The notes under the pieces: generated by a model
Told to the model about the DNA's origin: nothing
The model's database searches: none
Seen by the model: the letters and a program-made list of their open reading frames with translations, nothing else
Translations under genes and position numbers: made by a program
NCBI RefSeq assembly: GCF_009497775.1
Contig: NZ_CP031012.1
Coordinates: 3,038,001 to 3,102,000 of the forward strand
DNA: 64,000 nucleotides
Source of the DNA: Alcaligenes faecalis
GTDB taxonomy: Bacteria; Pseudomonadota; Gammaproteobacteria; Burkholderiales; Burkholderiaceae_B
Direction of reading: 5' to 3'
In this document: positions 43,157 through 53,151 of the stretch, in pieces
Layout: every line of letters begins with the position of its first letter
Numbering within the stretch: the first letter of the stretch is position 1

Positions 43157-45898
43157 TCACTTCTCCTGCTTTTTCAGCAGCATGACCGCCGCACCCAGGA
43201 CTACCGGAATCGCCAGCGCCAAGGCCAGCAAGGCCCCATGCAAATCCGAGAAAGTCAGAGCCTTGTTAAATACCCCACGGCTGATGTTGAACATATGCGT
43301 AGCCGGGTAAATTTCACCTGCCCAGCGACTGATCCCTTCCATGGAAGACACGGGGTTGAGCAAACCCGAGATCTGCACGGCGGGCAGCATAGTGCCGATC
43401 ATGGCGAAGAACATGGCCGCAATCTGGCTCTGGGTCACCGTGGAGGCCACCAGACCCATGCCGGTCGAAATCACGCAGAACATCAAGGTGGCCACACTCA
43501 AGGTCAGGAAACTGCCCTTGATAGGAACGTCAAAGACCGTGATTGCCAGCAGACACATGCATAAAAAGTTGATCATCGCCAGGCCGATATAGGGAATCTG
43601 CTTGCCCAGCAAGAACTCCACTCGCGTCACTGGCGTGACGTACAGATTGATGATGGAACCCAGTTCTTTTTCACGCACCACCGATAGCGCCGTCAGCATG
43701 GCCGGCAGCATCAACAAGAGCACCGGAATCACGGCGGGAACCATGGCGGGCAAACTCTTGACGTCCGGGTTGTAGCGGTAACGGTCCTGAATACTGGCGG
43801 GAACCACCAGGGCCCCTGCCCCCAGGCGTTCCTTGGCCTGTGTAATCAGCCATTGCTGGTGCATGGCTTTCACATAGCCCTGAATCGTCTCGGCGCGGGT
43901 AGGCATGGAACCATCCACCCAGGCGGCAATTTCAGGCTTGCTACCACGTAGAACATCACGTCCAAAACCGGGGGGAATTTCAATGGCCAGGGCAATCTTG
44001 CCGCGCCGCATTCTGTCGTCCAGATCCTGATAATCCGTCAGCGGCGGCTGCTCCAGAAAGTAGCGTGAGCCGGACAGGTTCAAGGCGTAGTTCTGACTGA
44101 TACTGGTTTGATCCCGGTCCAGCACGGCGTAGCGCAAATCCTCTACGTCCAGCGTGATACCGAAGCCCATCACAAACAGCAAGATCAGGGAACCGGCCAA
44201 GGCCAAGGTGGCACGCACCGGGTCGCGACGCAGTTCCAGCGCTTCGCGCCAGGTGTAGCTCAATAGACGCTGCAAGCTGAAACGGTCGCGCTTGTCGCTA
44301 TGCGCCTGCTCGGGGGCGACCACGGCTTGTTCGGGATCGGCTTCCACTTCCGGCTCGGGGCCGCTGGCTTCCAGCAAGTAGCCGATAAAGGCTTCTTCCA
44401 GATCCGCCGCACCCCGTTTTTTCACCAGATTGGCGGGCGTGTCACTATCGAGCACCTTACCGGCGTGCATCATGGACATGCGGTCGCAACGCTCGGCCTC
44501 GTTCATGAAGTGGGTCGAGATAAAAATCGTGACCTTGTCACGACGCGACAGCTCGATCAGCAAACGCCAGAAATTATCCCGAGCCACCGGGTCCACGCCG
44601 GAGGTCGGTTCGTCCAGAATCAGCAGTTCTGGCTTGTGCACCATGGCCACGGCCAAGGACAAACGCTGACGCATGCCCAGAGGAATCGCATCGGGCAGGC
44701 GGTCCAGAATCTGGCCCAGCTCAAAACGCTCCACCATTTCAGCCACACGGCCTTCCACCTCGTCCTCGGGGACGTGGAACAGCTGGGCGTGCAGCACCAG
44801 GTTTTGTCGGACCGTCAACTCGCTGTACAGGGAGAAAGCCTGCGACATATAGCCCACGCGACGGCGGGTATCAATGTCCTTGGGGTTCACCTCGTGCCCG
44901 AACAGCCAGGCCTGACCTTCAGACGCAGGCAGCAGCCCGGTCAGCATCTTCATGGTGGTGGACTTGCCGCAACCATTCGAGCCCAGAAAGCCGAAAATCT
45001 CGCCACGTCGGATTCGGAAGGACACATTGTCCACGGCGGTAAAGTCGCCAAAACGAATCGTCAGCCCTTCGGCTTCAATGGCGATATCGTCAGCATCCAC
45101 ATCCAGCGGCGGGATTTCTACAGCCTGGTGACCTTGGCGCTTGTCGTCCGGCAAGAGACGGATAAAGGCCTGCTCCAGACTCTTGCTTTCGGTACGCTCC
45201 AGCAATTCCTTGGGCGAACCCGTTGCCAGAATCTGGCCGTCATCCATGGCAACCAACCAGTCAAAGCGCTGGGCTTCATCCATATAGGCGGTAGCCACAA
45301 TCACGCTCATGCCGGGGCGTTCGATGCGGATGCGCTCGATCAAATCCCAGAACTGCTTGCGGGCCAAAGGGTCCACACCCGTGGTCGGCTCGTCCAGCAG
45401 CAGAAAATCCGGGTCGTGAATCAGTGCGCAGCACAGCCCCAGCTTTTGCTTCATACCGCCCGAGAGCTTGCCTGCGGGCCGCGTCAGAAAAGGATGCAGA
45501 CCCGTGCTGCGCGTCAGATCGTCAATTCGACGACGGCGCTCGGCCGCATCGTGTCCGAACAAACGGCCAAAAAACTGCAAGTTTTCTTCCACCGACAAGG
45601 TGGGGTACAAGTTCTTGCCCAGGCCTTGAGGCATGTAGGCAATGCGCGGGCAAATCTGGTCGCGATGGCTTTTTTCCGCCATATCGCCACCCAGCACTTC
45701 AATACGGCCTTCCTGAATCACGCGGGCACCGGCCAGCAGGGACAGCAAGCTGGACTTGCCCACGCCGTCAGGACCAATCAGTCCGACCATGCAAGCGGCA
45801 GGAACATCCAGGCTTAAACGATCCAGTGCGAGCGTGTCGCCATAACGCTGACTAAGCTCAACAACGCGAGCAACGGCCGCCGCTTGCTGCTTGGGCAT
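43157..45898 (-). CDS. rbbA: RbbA-type fused ABC transporter: two ATPase domains plus ABC-2 permease
   Basis: A 913-residue fusion. ATPase domain 1 (about residues 10-240) has GPDGVGKSS (Walker A), [20 protein letters not shown] (signature) and [12 protein letters not shown] (Walker B). ATPase domain 2 (about 275-505) has [26 protein letters not shown] (signature degenerate, LG for LSGG) and [12 protein letters not shown]. The C-terminal ~350 residues are an ABC-2 permease. E. coli RbbA has the same plan and has also been reported as ribosome-associated. The gene lies one base from the permease gene and three bases from the HlyD gene. Confidence 0.88.
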   Translation of the reverse strand: MPKQQAAAVARVVELSQRYGDTLALDRLSLDVPAACMVGLIGPDGVGKSSLLSLLAGARVIQEGRIEVLGGDMAEKSHRDQICPRIAYMPQGLGKNLYPTLSVEENLQFFGRLFGHDAAERRRRIDDLTRSTGLHPFLTRPAGKLSGGMKQKLGLCCALIHDPDFLLLDEPTTGVDPLARKQFWDLIERIRIERPGMSVIVATAYMDEAQRFDWLVAMDDGQILATGSPKELLERTESKSLEQAFIRLLPDDKRQGHQAVEIPPLDVDADDIAIEAEGLTIRFGDFTAVDNVSFRIRRGEIFGFLGSNGCGKSTTMKMLTGLLPASEGQAWLFGHEVNPKDIDTRRRVGYMSQAFSLYSELTVRQNLVLHAQLFHVPEDEVEGRVAEMVERFELGQILDRLPDAIPLGMRQRLSLAVAMVHKPELLILDEPTSGVDPVARDNFWRLLIELSRRDKVTIFISTHFMNEAERCDRMSMMHAGKVLDSDTPANLVKKRGAADLEEAFIGYLLEASGPEPEVEADPEQAVVAPEQAHSDKRDRFSLQRLLSYTWREALELRRDPVRATLALAGSLILLFVMGFGITLDVEDLRYAVLDRDQTSISQNYALNLSGSRYFLEQPPLTDYQDLDDRMRRGKIALAIEIPPGFGRDVLRGSKPEIAAWVDGSMPTRAETIQGYVKAMHQQWLITQAKERLGAGALVVPASIQDRYRYNPDVKSLPAMVPAVIPVLLLMLPAMLTALSVVREKELGSIINLYVTPVTRVEFLLGKQIPYIGLAMINFLCMCLLAITVFDVPIKGSFLTLSVATLMFCVISTGMGLVASTVTQSQIAAMFFAMIGTMLPAVQISGLLNPVSSMEGISRWAGEIYPATHMFNISRGVFNKALTFSDLHGALLALALAIPVVLGAAVMLLKKQEK

Positions 45899-45901
45899 GG
45901 T

Positions 45902-46981
45902 TTACTCCGTCAAGGTAGAAGTCAGCGACTCAGGCCAGCTGGCATTGGGGTCCAGCTTGACCCAGGCCACACCGGGCAAGCCGGTCTTGACTTGCTCCAG
46001 ATGCTTTTTCAGCAGCTCGGGGGCGATCTGGGCCTTGACGCGGAACATCAGCTTTTGACGCTCCGAGGCTGTTTCCACACTCTTGGGGGTGAACTGAGCG
46101 GAGCTGGCCACGAAAGACACAGTGGCTGGAACCGGGATATCAGGAATGGCATCCAGCACCAGACGCACCTCGGTACCCAAAGCCACCTTGCCGGCTACTT
46201 CGCTAGGCAGGAAGAAGGTCATGTACACATCGGACAGGTCCAGCACATTCAGCACACGGCCACCGGCACCCAGCACTTCACCGGGTTGGGCAACACGGAA
46301 TTGCACACGACCGTCGCGGGGGCTGACCAGCTTGCTGTCACGCAAGTCGGCTTCGATACGGGCGACATGTGCAGTGGCCGCTTCCACGGCAGACTGCGCG
46401 CCGATCAGCTGAGCTTTAGCGGCGTTAATAGCGGCTTCTGCGGCAGTGGCCTGGGCCTTGGTGGCGGCGACGGCAGCCTGGGCACCACGCACACGAGCGC
46501 GGTCATCATCCAGTTCCTGAGCCGAAGCGGCACCTTCCTTGGACAAGGTGGTGGAACGGGCCAGACGACGCTGGGCCGCATCCAGTTCCGACTCACGCTG
46601 ACCAATCAGGGCTTTGGCGGCGATGGCATCGCTTTCACGCAAGGCCACTTGGGCCTGAGAGGCCGCCACATTGTTTTCTGCCTGACGCAAACCAGCCACG
46701 GCTTCGTCGCGGGCCGCTTCCAGACTGTCTTGCTGCATGATGGCGAGCACTTCGCCTTCTTTCACAAAGTCGCCCTCGTGAGCGGCAATGCTTTGGATAC
46801 GTCCGGCAAACTTGGTGGAGATATCAATCTCGGTCGCTTCGATACGGCCATTACCGCTGACAAAGCCATCGCCAGGGCCGGTATTGGACATTTTCTGCCA
46901 TGCCCACCAGCCCAGGCCCAGAACCCCGGCAACGATTAGGACAGGAACAAGATTTTTTTTCAAAGAAGATTGTTTGCTCAT
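45902..46981 (-). CDS. HlyD-family periplasmic adaptor (YhiI-like)
   Basis: A 359-residue membrane fusion protein with one N-terminal helix (NLVPVLIVAGVLGLGWWAW), a lipoyl-like half (IEATEIDISTKFAGRIQSIAAHEGDFVKEGEVLA), a long coiled hairpin (about residues 90-215, Ala/Gln/Glu-rich), the second lipoyl half (SPRDGRVQFRVAQPGEVL) and a beta-barrel part. It bridges the inner-membrane ABC transporter and the TolC-type channel. The start overlaps the end of the outer-membrane factor gene by four bases. Confidence 0.9.
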   Translation of the reverse strand: MSKQSSLKKNLVPVLIVAGVLGLGWWAWQKMSNTGPGDGFVSGNGRIEATEIDISTKFAGRIQSIAAHEGDFVKEGEVLAIMQQDSLEAARDEAVAGLRQAENNVAASQAQVALRESDAIAAKALIGQRESELDAAQRRLARSTTLSKEGAASAQELDDDRARVRGAQAAVAATKAQATAAEAAINAAKAQLIGAQSAVEAATAHVARIEADLRDSKLVSPRDGRVQFRVAQPGEVLGAGGRVLNVLDLSDVYMTFFLPSEVAGKVALGTEVRLVLDAIPDIPVPATVSFVASSAQFTPKSVETASERQKLMFRVKAQIAPELLKKHLEQVKTGLPGVAWVKLDPNASWPESLTSTLTE

Positions 46982-48483
46982 AGCTGGCTCGAGGATGGAT
47001 CCGAAGTAGAGGAGTTATGGGTGTTGGTCAGGGGCTCGGAGGGGTCCAGCCCACCGCCCAAGGCGCTATACATGGCAATCTGGCTGGCCAGGAGCGCACG
47101 GCGCGTTTGCACCACTTGCTGCTCCACATCCAGCAAGTCACGCTGCGCATCCAGCACTTCCAGATAGGCGGCCGAACCGTTGTCGTAACGCATCTGTGCC
47201 AGACGGGCGCGCTCGGTCTGGGCGCCACGGGCAACCAGCTGAACGTCCAACTGCTGGCTTAACCAATGGCGAGTCGACAAGGCGTCTGACACTTCACGGA
47301 AGGCGGTTTGAATGGCTTTCTCGTACTCCGCGATACGCATGTCACGACGCACGTAGGAGGCGTCCAGATTGGCGCTGCGACGGCCACCGTCAAAGATAGG
47401 CAGTGAAATCGTGGGGGCGAACATCCAGGCTTTGCTGCCCGAATCAAACAGGCCATCCAGCTCGGCGCTGGCGGTGCCGAAGTTGCCGGTCAAGGCAATG
47501 CGGGGGAAGAAAGCGGCACGGGCTGCACCAATATTGGCATTGGCAGCACGCAGCTTGTGTTCAGCCGCAATAATGTCGGGACGCCAGACCATCAGATCGG
47601 ACGGCAAGCCAGGGCTCAGCTCGGCCAGCATGATGTTTTCATTCAAGGGCGCGCCCGTTGGGGAAACACCCGGATCGGCACCCAGAAGCTGTTGCAAGGC
47701 ATGCAGTTGCACCGCACGTTGCTGTTCCAGCTGGGCCAACATGGACTGGGCCTGCGTCAGCAAGGTTTGCACCTGTGTCACATCCAGCTTGGACGTTGCG
47801 CCTACTTCATAGCGGCGGGAGAAAATGCGGTAAGACTCCTGACGAGTCTCTACGCTTTTGCGGGCGATCTGCACACGCTCGTCCAGCTCGCGCACCACAA
47901 TATAGTTATTGGCTACTTGCGAGACCAAAGCCACATGCACGGCCTGTCGGCCTGCCTCGGTAGCCAGCCAGCCTTGCAAGGCGGTATCTTCCAGGCTACG
48001 TACGCGGCCCCACAAGTCCAGCTCCCAACTGGTCAAACCAACCTGGGCACGGTAATCGCCACCTGTCACAGCCTGGCCGCTGGGGTTCATATCCCCCGGC
48101 ACGCGCGAGCGGGCAGCCTGACCACCCACGGTAAATTCAGGAAAGCGTTCGCTGCGCTGCAAATTCAGCATGGCGCGGGCTTCGTCCACCCGTAAAACAG
48201 CCACGCGCATATCGCGGTTATTTTCCAGCGCAGTCTCAATGAGCTTGCTCAGAACCGGATCTTTAAAGTATTCGCGCCAGCCCAGATCACGCGCGCGCAC
48301 AGCATTGGCTTGGCCGGCGGACAGGTCCGAGTAGGCTTGCGGAACGGGGGAAGCGGGCTGATCGTAATCGGGCGCCATCGAGGCACAACCCGCCAGGGTG
48401 ACCAGCAAGGCAGCCAGCGCGAAATGAGGGCGACGCGCAGCGCTTCGGTGCTTGATACTCAAATCGTAGGTCTGTGGGGCCAT
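46978..48483 (-). CDS. Outer-membrane efflux lipoprotein (TolC/NodT family)
   Basis: A 501-residue outer-membrane factor. The signal peptide ends in the lipobox LAGC, so the mature protein is lipid-anchored. Two repeated structural halves are visible, each with a coiled helix pair; the first begins WREYFKDPVLSKLIETALENNRDMRVA, and the second carries WRPDIIAAEHKLRAANANIGAARAAFFPRI, both standard NodT/OprM features. It is the first gene of the exporter operon. The Ser/Thr-rich C-terminus (NSSTSDPSSSQ) is unremarkable for the family. Confidence 0.92.
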   Translation of the reverse strand: MAPQTYDLSIKHRSAARRPHFALAALLVTLAGCASMAPDYDQPASPVPQAYSDLSAGQANAVRARDLGWREYFKDPVLSKLIETALENNRDMRVAVLRVDEARAMLNLQRSERFPEFTVGGQAARSRVPGDMNPSGQAVTGGDYRAQVGLTSWELDLWGRVRSLEDTALQGWLATEAGRQAVHVALVSQVANNYIVVRELDERVQIARKSVETRQESYRIFSRRYEVGATSKLDVTQVQTLLTQAQSMLAQLEQQRAVQLHALQQLLGADPGVSPTGAPLNENIMLAELSPGLPSDLMVWRPDIIAAEHKLRAANANIGAARAAFFPRIALTGNFGTASAELDGLFDSGSKAWMFAPTISLPIFDGGRRSANLDASYVRRDMRIAEYEKAIQTAFREVSDALSTRHWLSQQLDVQLVARGAQTERARLAQMRYDNGSAAYLEVLDAQRDLLDVEQQVVQTRRALLASQIAMYSALGGGLDPSEPLTNTHNSSTSDPSSSQL

Positions 48484-48541
48484 TGGAAAAAATGCCTAAT
48501 GAGAAAAAGGGAAACTGCCGTCAAGGCAAAACAGCACGTCA

Positions 48542-48607
48542 GCGATGGGCTTTGCGCCTATCGCCGACATAAAACAGAGCGACAAGCTCACCGTGAAACG
48601 AGCTTGT
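48542..48607 (-). terminator. Hairpin pair downstream of phaC
   Basis: On the minus strand, after the phaC stop, ACAAGCTC/GAGCTTGT (48607-48600 with 48589-48582) and GCGATAGGC/GCCCATCGC (48564-48556 with 48550-48542, one G-U pair) form two stems. T-rich sequence follows only at a distance (TCTGTTTTATG, GCTGTTTTGC), so termination is likely partial. The 137-bp gap 48484-48620 has no gene. Confidence 0.45.
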
Positions 48608-48620
48608 ATGACCTGACTGC

Positions 48621-50375
48621 TTACTTCACTAATACGTATTGACCGGGTGCCGGGCCGACCGGGGCGTAGCCCTGTTTGGCGGCACCCATTTGCGGTGGCT
48701 TCACGTCCGCTCCGGAGCGCGCCTTGAGCCATTGCGTCCAGGCGGACCACCAGGAACCCTGATGCGAGGCGGCTTGTGCCTGCCAGTCGTCCACCAGAAC
48801 AGGCGCGGTGCCTGCTGCGCGGGTATGAATCTGATACTTGCGACGCGGATGGCCCGGTTCGCTGACAATTCCGGCGTTATGCCCACCTGTGGTCAAGACA
48901 AAGGTGATTTCGGCAGGCACCAGATAATGCAACTTGTAAACAGAGCGCCAGGGTGCAACGTGATCGGAAACAGTACCGACGCAAAAAATAGGCAAATTAA
49001 CTTGCGCCAGAGAAACGATACGGCCTTCAACCGGATAACGGTTTTGACTTAAATCATTATTCAAATACATACGGCGCAAATATTGCGAATGCATGGTGGC
49101 GGGCATACGCGTGGCGTCTGCATTCCAGGCCATTAAATCGTTCAAGGGGCGGCGTTCGCCCAATAAATATTTATTAACCATGGGCGCCCACAATAAATCA
49201 GCGGAACGCAGCATTTGAAAAGCCGCTTCCATCTGATTGGCGCGCAAATACCCCTCGTCGGCCATCTGGGCTTCCAGCAGGCTGACCTGGCTCTCGTCAA
49301 TGAACAGGGACAGGTCGCCGGGCTCGGAAAAGTCGGTTTGGGCTGCAAAGAAAGTCAGGGAAGCGAGCCTGTCGTCCCCATCGCGTGCCATGGCAGCCGC
49401 GGCAATTGCCAGCAAGGTGCCACCCAGACAATAGCCGGTGGCGTGGATTTTCTGGCCGGGGACAATGGCGTTGACCGCATCCAGACTGGCCTTCCAGCCC
49501 AGACGAATGTAGTCGTCCATCCCGAAGGCATGATCTTCGGCAAGCGGGTTTTTCCAGGACAGGCAAAACACCGTGTGGCCTTGATCCACCAGGTATTTGA
49601 TCAGGGAATTCTGCTCGGACAGATCCAGAATGTAGTACTTCATGATCCAGGCCGGAACAATCAGGACGGGCTCTGGATGGACCTGTTTGGTGGTGGGTGT
49701 GTACTGGATCAGTTCAACCAGTTCATTACGCAGTACCACCTTGCCCGGTGTCGCTGCTACATCCTTGCCGACCACAAAATCTTCCGTGCCTACGGGCGGT
49801 TCGCCCGCAAACTGGGCCTGCATATCCTGCTGCCAGTTCTGCAGGCCACGATTGAAGTTATCCCCCTGTTCTGCAAGGGTTTTGTCCCATACCAAGGGGT
49901 TGGTCCAGGCGAAGTTGCTGGGGCTGAGCATGTTCAGCCATTGCTCGGCACCAAAGACAATCAGTTTTTGATGATGGGGCTCCACACCGGCCACGCCTTC
50001 CGTAGCGCTTTGCCACCACTGCTGCTGCGCCTGATAGGTTTGTCGCAGCAAATTAAAAGGCCAACGATCCCAGGCGGGATCGGAAAAGCGGCGGTCGGTG
50101 TAGGCAGGTGTAGGGGCTTGCTCTGAATTTTGCGTGGACAGCTGGGCCGATGCGGCCAGCTCCTCGCTCCACTCGCGAAACAGCTGTTCCCACTGGCTTT
50201 GCGCCAGCTGCCGTAACTGTTCTTGTTTGCCAGGGCTAAGGGCCAGATGACGTATCCAGTCCATCCAGGCAAGAAACTGCGATTCGGGGGAGATGGAACT
50301 CCAGATACGAGCCCAGGCGGCTCGTGCGGATGCGTCTAACTGCTCAGTCTGATCAAGGGACTGCCTGCTAACCAT
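48621..50375 (-). CDS. phaC: Class I poly(R)-hydroxyalkanoate synthase
   Basis: A 584-residue PHA synthase that polymerises (R)-3-hydroxybutyryl-CoA at the granule surface. The lipase-like box GYCLGG holds the catalytic Cys (C316). The Asp is in VGTVSDHVAPW and the His in LTTGGHNAGIVSEPG. PAWIMKYYILDLSEQNSLIKY and CLSWKNP are class I hallmarks. The ATG at 50375 follows GGAG by five bases; longer in-frame starts upstream are AT-rich and look untranslated. phaC is separated from phaPBA by the exporter operon and is divergent from a TetR gene. Confidence 0.93.
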   Translation of the reverse strand: MVSRQSLDQTEQLDASARAAWARIWSSISPESQFLAWMDWIRHLALSPGKQEQLRQLAQSQWEQLFREWSEELAASAQLSTQNSEQAPTPAYTDRRFSDPAWDRWPFNLLRQTYQAQQQWWQSATEGVAGVEPHHQKLIVFGAEQWLNMLSPSNFAWTNPLVWDKTLAEQGDNFNRGLQNWQQDMQAQFAGEPPVGTEDFVVGKDVAATPGKVVLRNELVELIQYTPTTKQVHPEPVLIVPAWIMKYYILDLSEQNSLIKYLVDQGHTVFCLSWKNPLAEDHAFGMDDYIRLGWKASLDAVNAIVPGQKIHATGYCLGGTLLAIAAAAMARDGDDRLASLTFFAAQTDFSEPGDLSLFIDESQVSLLEAQMADEGYLRANQMEAAFQMLRSADLLWAPMVNKYLLGERRPLNDLMAWNADATRMPATMHSQYLRRMYLNNDLSQNRYPVEGRIVSLAQVNLPIFCVGTVSDHVAPWRSVYKLHYLVPAEITFVLTTGGHNAGIVSEPGHPRRKYQIHTRAAGTAPVLVDDWQAQAASHQGSWWSAWTQWLKARSGADVKPPQMGAAKQGYAPVGPAPGQYVLVK

Positions 50376-50840
50376 TGCCACTCCGCAAAAAGTACATACA
50401 AAAAGCAGATACGACTGCTTGGTCTTTTTAATAATACACCAGTTTACATCTAAACTTTTTGTATGCAGGCCTTTTAACAAAGAGCTATAAAAAACCTTTG
50501 CGTTAGATCAAGTTCATGACAGATAAAAAACGGCCAGCCCCAGCCGCATTTGTTGTTATACCGTGCCTGTTATGGAATAGGGAAATAAAAACCGGCAAAA
50601 AAATAAATAAAGCGTCACTAAAAAGAGAAGGCTTTTAAAAAAAACAAAGGTGGCGCAATTCAGTGAAACAAGCGGTAACTCAAACACATGGCCGAACTAT
50701 TATTTCTGCAGCCATGTGACAAAACAAGCACAGCGTCTCGTCAAGCCCTCAAGCCGCAGCCAGGCTGGCTTGCCATCGGCCTGGGACAAGTGGCCTGATA
50801 TACTGCAAGCCCCATATCTTGCCCATCCACACAGGATGAC
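50376..50840. promoter_or_regulatory. phaC / tetR divergent control region, with FNR-like site
   Basis: A 465-bp AT-rich region with no gene. TTGCGTTAGATCAA at 50498-50511 resembles the FNR/Anr box (TTGATNNNNATCAA): the right half is perfect, the left half is TTGCG. It lies 123 bases upstream of phaC. No clear TetR palindrome stands out. Confidence 0.4.
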
Positions 50841-51506
50841 ATGACAGACACGCACCAAAATAAACCACCTAAAAACGAAAGCACAAACAAGCGACGTTAC
50901 CTGCCGTCGGCCGAGCGCAAACGCGAAATCCTGAAAGCCGCTTTTGAAGAATTTTCCCATCGGGGATTTCTGGGCACTTCGCTGGAGCGCATCGCTGCCC
51001 GCGCCGGGATTTCCAAGTCCGGAATCTACGCGCACTACAGCAGCAAGGACGATGTGTTCGAGGACATGCTCCACAGCACACTGCTACCGCCCGATGGCAA
51101 TACCTTCGAACTGTCCGATACCTCCGAGGCAGACACCCTGTCCTGTATCGTGGATGAGTACCTTCACCAGTTGTATGAACGCCTGTCCAACCCGGACGTG
51201 CAAGCCATGTTCAGGCTCTTGATGACTGAAAGCGGCCGCGTGCCGGATCTGGCCCATTACTGGGGCAAGCAGCTCCTGAGCCAGAACTACACGGCCAATC
51301 AGGCGTTTTTTGAACTGGGCATACAGCGAGGTCTCATCCGCCCCGACGTCAGTTCGTCCGACTACATTCTGGCCGCCTCCCCGTCCCTGATGTGGCTGAT
51401 GGTCTTGCTGGTTCTGGGTCCACAGAACTCGCCGGTGGCCTTTGAAGAAGTGCGCCAGTTGCACAAGCGCTTGCTGATAGAACGCCTGCAACCTGCATCG
51501 GCCTGA
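50841..51506 (+). CDS. TetR/AcrR-family regulator
   Basis: A 221-residue TetR-type repressor. The N-terminal helix-turn-helix reads RKREILKAAFEEFSHRGFLG, then TSLERIAARAGISKSGIYAHYSSKDDVFEDM. The C-terminal domain is of the TetR_C type with no recognisable ligand signature. A basic, polar N-terminal extension (about 22 residues, KPPKNESTNKRRYLPSAERKR) precedes the HTH. It is divergent from phaC, so it may control PHA synthesis, its own gene, or both. ACAGGAT upstream of the ATG is a modest ribosome binding site. Confidence 0.87.
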   Translation: MTDTHQNKPPKNESTNKRRYLPSAERKREILKAAFEEFSHRGFLGTSLERIAARAGISKSGIYAHYSSKDDVFEDMLHSTLLPPDGNTFELSDTSEADTLSCIVDEYLHQLYERLSNPDVQAMFRLLMTESGRVPDLAHYWGKQLLSQNYTANQAFFELGIQRGLIRPDVSSSDYILAASPSLMWLMVLLVLGPQNSPVAFEEVRQLHKRLLIERLQPASA

Positions 51507-51533
51507 GCGCCACTTAGCAATATCGCGGGCCGC

Positions 51534-51565
51534 ACAAGCTCGTTTGCTTAGGCAAGCGAGCTTGT
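51534..51565 (+). terminator. Hairpin terminator after tetR
   Basis: A 14-pair stem (ACAAGCTCGTTTGC at 51534-51547 with GCAAGCGAGCTTGT at 51552-51565, one G-U pair, loop TTAG) is followed by TTG. Its outer stem ACAAGCTC/GAGCTTGT is the same as that of the hairpin after phaC. Confidence 0.6.
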
Positions 51566-51758
51566 TTGAACCTGTGCAAGGCCCCTCCCCCTCTGTTGTG
51601 CCATAAGCCTCATCAAGCCAGACGTATAAACGCGCCTGACGCGCACGCTACACTTGCAGGCAACAATCATTCCCTCGAACCGCAACTGACCGTACAATAG
51701 TCGGTTGCAGTCCATTTCCAATGGGTTCCCTCACCCCATCCACCAAAAAGGTCCAGAC

Positions 51759-52433
51759 ATGACTCTGCCTACCGTGCCGTCTTCACGGCTGTCGTTCTAC
51801 GTGCGACTTCTGATTGCCTTTCACATTTTTATTGTGATTGCCAGCAATTACCTGGTTCAACTTCCCATTGAGCTGTTCGGCTTCCATAGCACCTGGGGGG
51901 CCTTCAGCTTTCCCTTTGTTTTTCTGGCTACCGACCTGACCGTCCGCTTGATGGGCAAGTCCGAAGCGCGCCGCGTGATTACCCGCGCCATGTTTCCGGC
52001 CCTGATCGCCTCGTATGTGGTCTCGGTGCTCTTTAATGACGGCCAGTTCAATGGCTTGCAGGCACTGGTCGAATTCAACAGCTTTGTGTTCCGTATTGCC
52101 TTGGCCAGTTTTGCCGCCTACGTCCTGGGGCAATTGCTGGATGTACAGGTCTTTGACCGCATCCGTCGCGACTACAAGCAATGGTGGCTTGCTCCAGCCG
52201 CTGCTTCTGTCTTTGGACAGGCGCTGGATACGCTGGCCTTTTTCGGCATCGCCTTCTGGCACAGCAGCAATCCCTTCATGGCCGAACACTGGGGCGAGAT
52301 CGCCGTTGTCGATTACGTCATCAAACTGGGCGTCAGCCTGCTGCTGTTTGTGCCTATGTACGGCGTGCTGCTCAACTCCCTGATCAGCACCATGAAGCGC
52401 CGCGCGCTGAGCACCGCACAGGCCAAAGCATGA
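51759..52433 (+). CDS. yhhQ: Queuosine precursor transporter (YhhQ family)
   Basis: A 224-residue inner-membrane protein with six hydrophobic segments of the YhhQ/QPTR type. [27 protein letters not shown] is the family pattern, as is [20 protein letters not shown]. It imports 7-deazaguanine precursors (preQ0/preQ1) for queuosine in tRNA. The ATG at 51759 is set by the family start; AAAAAGG lies upstream. It overlaps queC by four bases, linking salvage and de novo synthesis. A nine-pair leader hairpin (GCAACTGAC with GTCGGTTGC, about 51683-51709) lies upstream; it does not look like a known preQ1 riboswitch. Confidence 0.9.
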   Translation: MTLPTVPSSRLSFYVRLLIAFHIFIVIASNYLVQLPIELFGFHSTWGAFSFPFVFLATDLTVRLMGKSEARRVITRAMFPALIASYVVSVLFNDGQFNGLQALVEFNSFVFRIALASFAAYVLGQLLDVQVFDRIRRDYKQWWLAPAAASVFGQALDTLAFFGIAFWHSSNPFMAEHWGEIAVVDYVIKLGVSLLLFVPMYGVLLNSLISTMKRRALSTAQAKA

Positions 52434-53143
52434 AGCCGCACACTCCCCGCCGCCGGGCACTGGTTTTATTTTCGGGCGGACAGGACTCAGCCACTTGCCT
52501 GGCTTGGGCACTGGACCGCTTTGCCTTTGTGGAAACCGTGGGCTTTGACTACGGCCAGCGTAACCATGCTGAACTGCAGTGTCGCCAGACGCTAAGAGAC
52601 AAGCTTTGCCAGCAATTCCCGCATTGGGCTGAGCGCCTGGGGCAGGACCATGTACTCGATGCCAGCGTCCTGGCTCAGATAGGCGGCAGCGCCATGACTG
52701 AATCCATGACGATCGCCATGCAGGAAGACGGTCTGCCCAATACCTTTGTGCCGGGTCGAAACCTGCTGTTCTTCACCCTGGCTGGCGCCCTGGCCTACCG
52801 TCGGGGGCTGGATACGCTGGTTGGCGGCATGTCTGAAACCGACTATTCGGGCTACCCGGATTGCCGCGACAACACGCTGAAAGCGCTGCAAGTGGCCTTG
52901 AGTCTGGGGATCGAACGCCCACTGACCGTAGAAACGCCACTGATGTGGCTGGATAAAGCGGATACCTGGGAACTGGCCCACCAGCTAGGCGCAGATGCTT
53001 TGGTGAAGTTGATTCAGGAAGACAGCCATACCTGCTACCAGAACGAGCGGGAAACCCTGCATGACTGGGGATATGGCTGCGGGCAATGCCCGGCTTGTGA
53101 GCTGCGGGCCAAGGGGTATGGGGATTGGAAGTTGCGGGGCTGA
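52430..53143 (+). CDS. queC: 7-cyano-7-deazaguanine (preQ0) synthase QueC
   Basis: A 237-residue ATP-dependent enzyme converting 7-carboxy-7-deazaguanine and ammonia to preQ0. The PP-loop is [12 protein letters not shown] near the N-terminus. [19 protein letters not shown] and [16 protein letters not shown] are QueC signatures. Zinc ligands are the Cys residues of HTCYQNE and [14 protein letters not shown]. It starts in the yhhQ stop codon (ATGA). It ends eight bases before the convergent AT-rich gene. Confidence 0.93.
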   Translation: MKPHTPRRRALVLFSGGQDSATCLAWALDRFAFVETVGFDYGQRNHAELQCRQTLRDKLCQQFPHWAERLGQDHVLDASVLAQIGGSAMTESMTIAMQEDGLPNTFVPGRNLLFFTLAGALAYRRGLDTLVGGMSETDYSGYPDCRDNTLKALQVALSLGIERPLTVETPLMWLDKADTWELAHQLGADALVKLIQEDSHTCYQNERETLHDWGYGCGQCPACELRAKGYGDWKLRG

Positions 53144-53151
53144 TCGCCTCG

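Noticed and set aside
44300..45817. 505-residue plus-strand frame opposite rbbA
   Set aside because: His/Gln/Gly-rich antisense frame without a start site; rbbA on the other strand has both ABC signatures.
51660..51758. preQ1 riboswitch upstream of yhhQ
   Set aside because: A nine-pair hairpin is present, but I could not fit the conserved core of preQ1-I, -II or -III, so no riboswitch is called.
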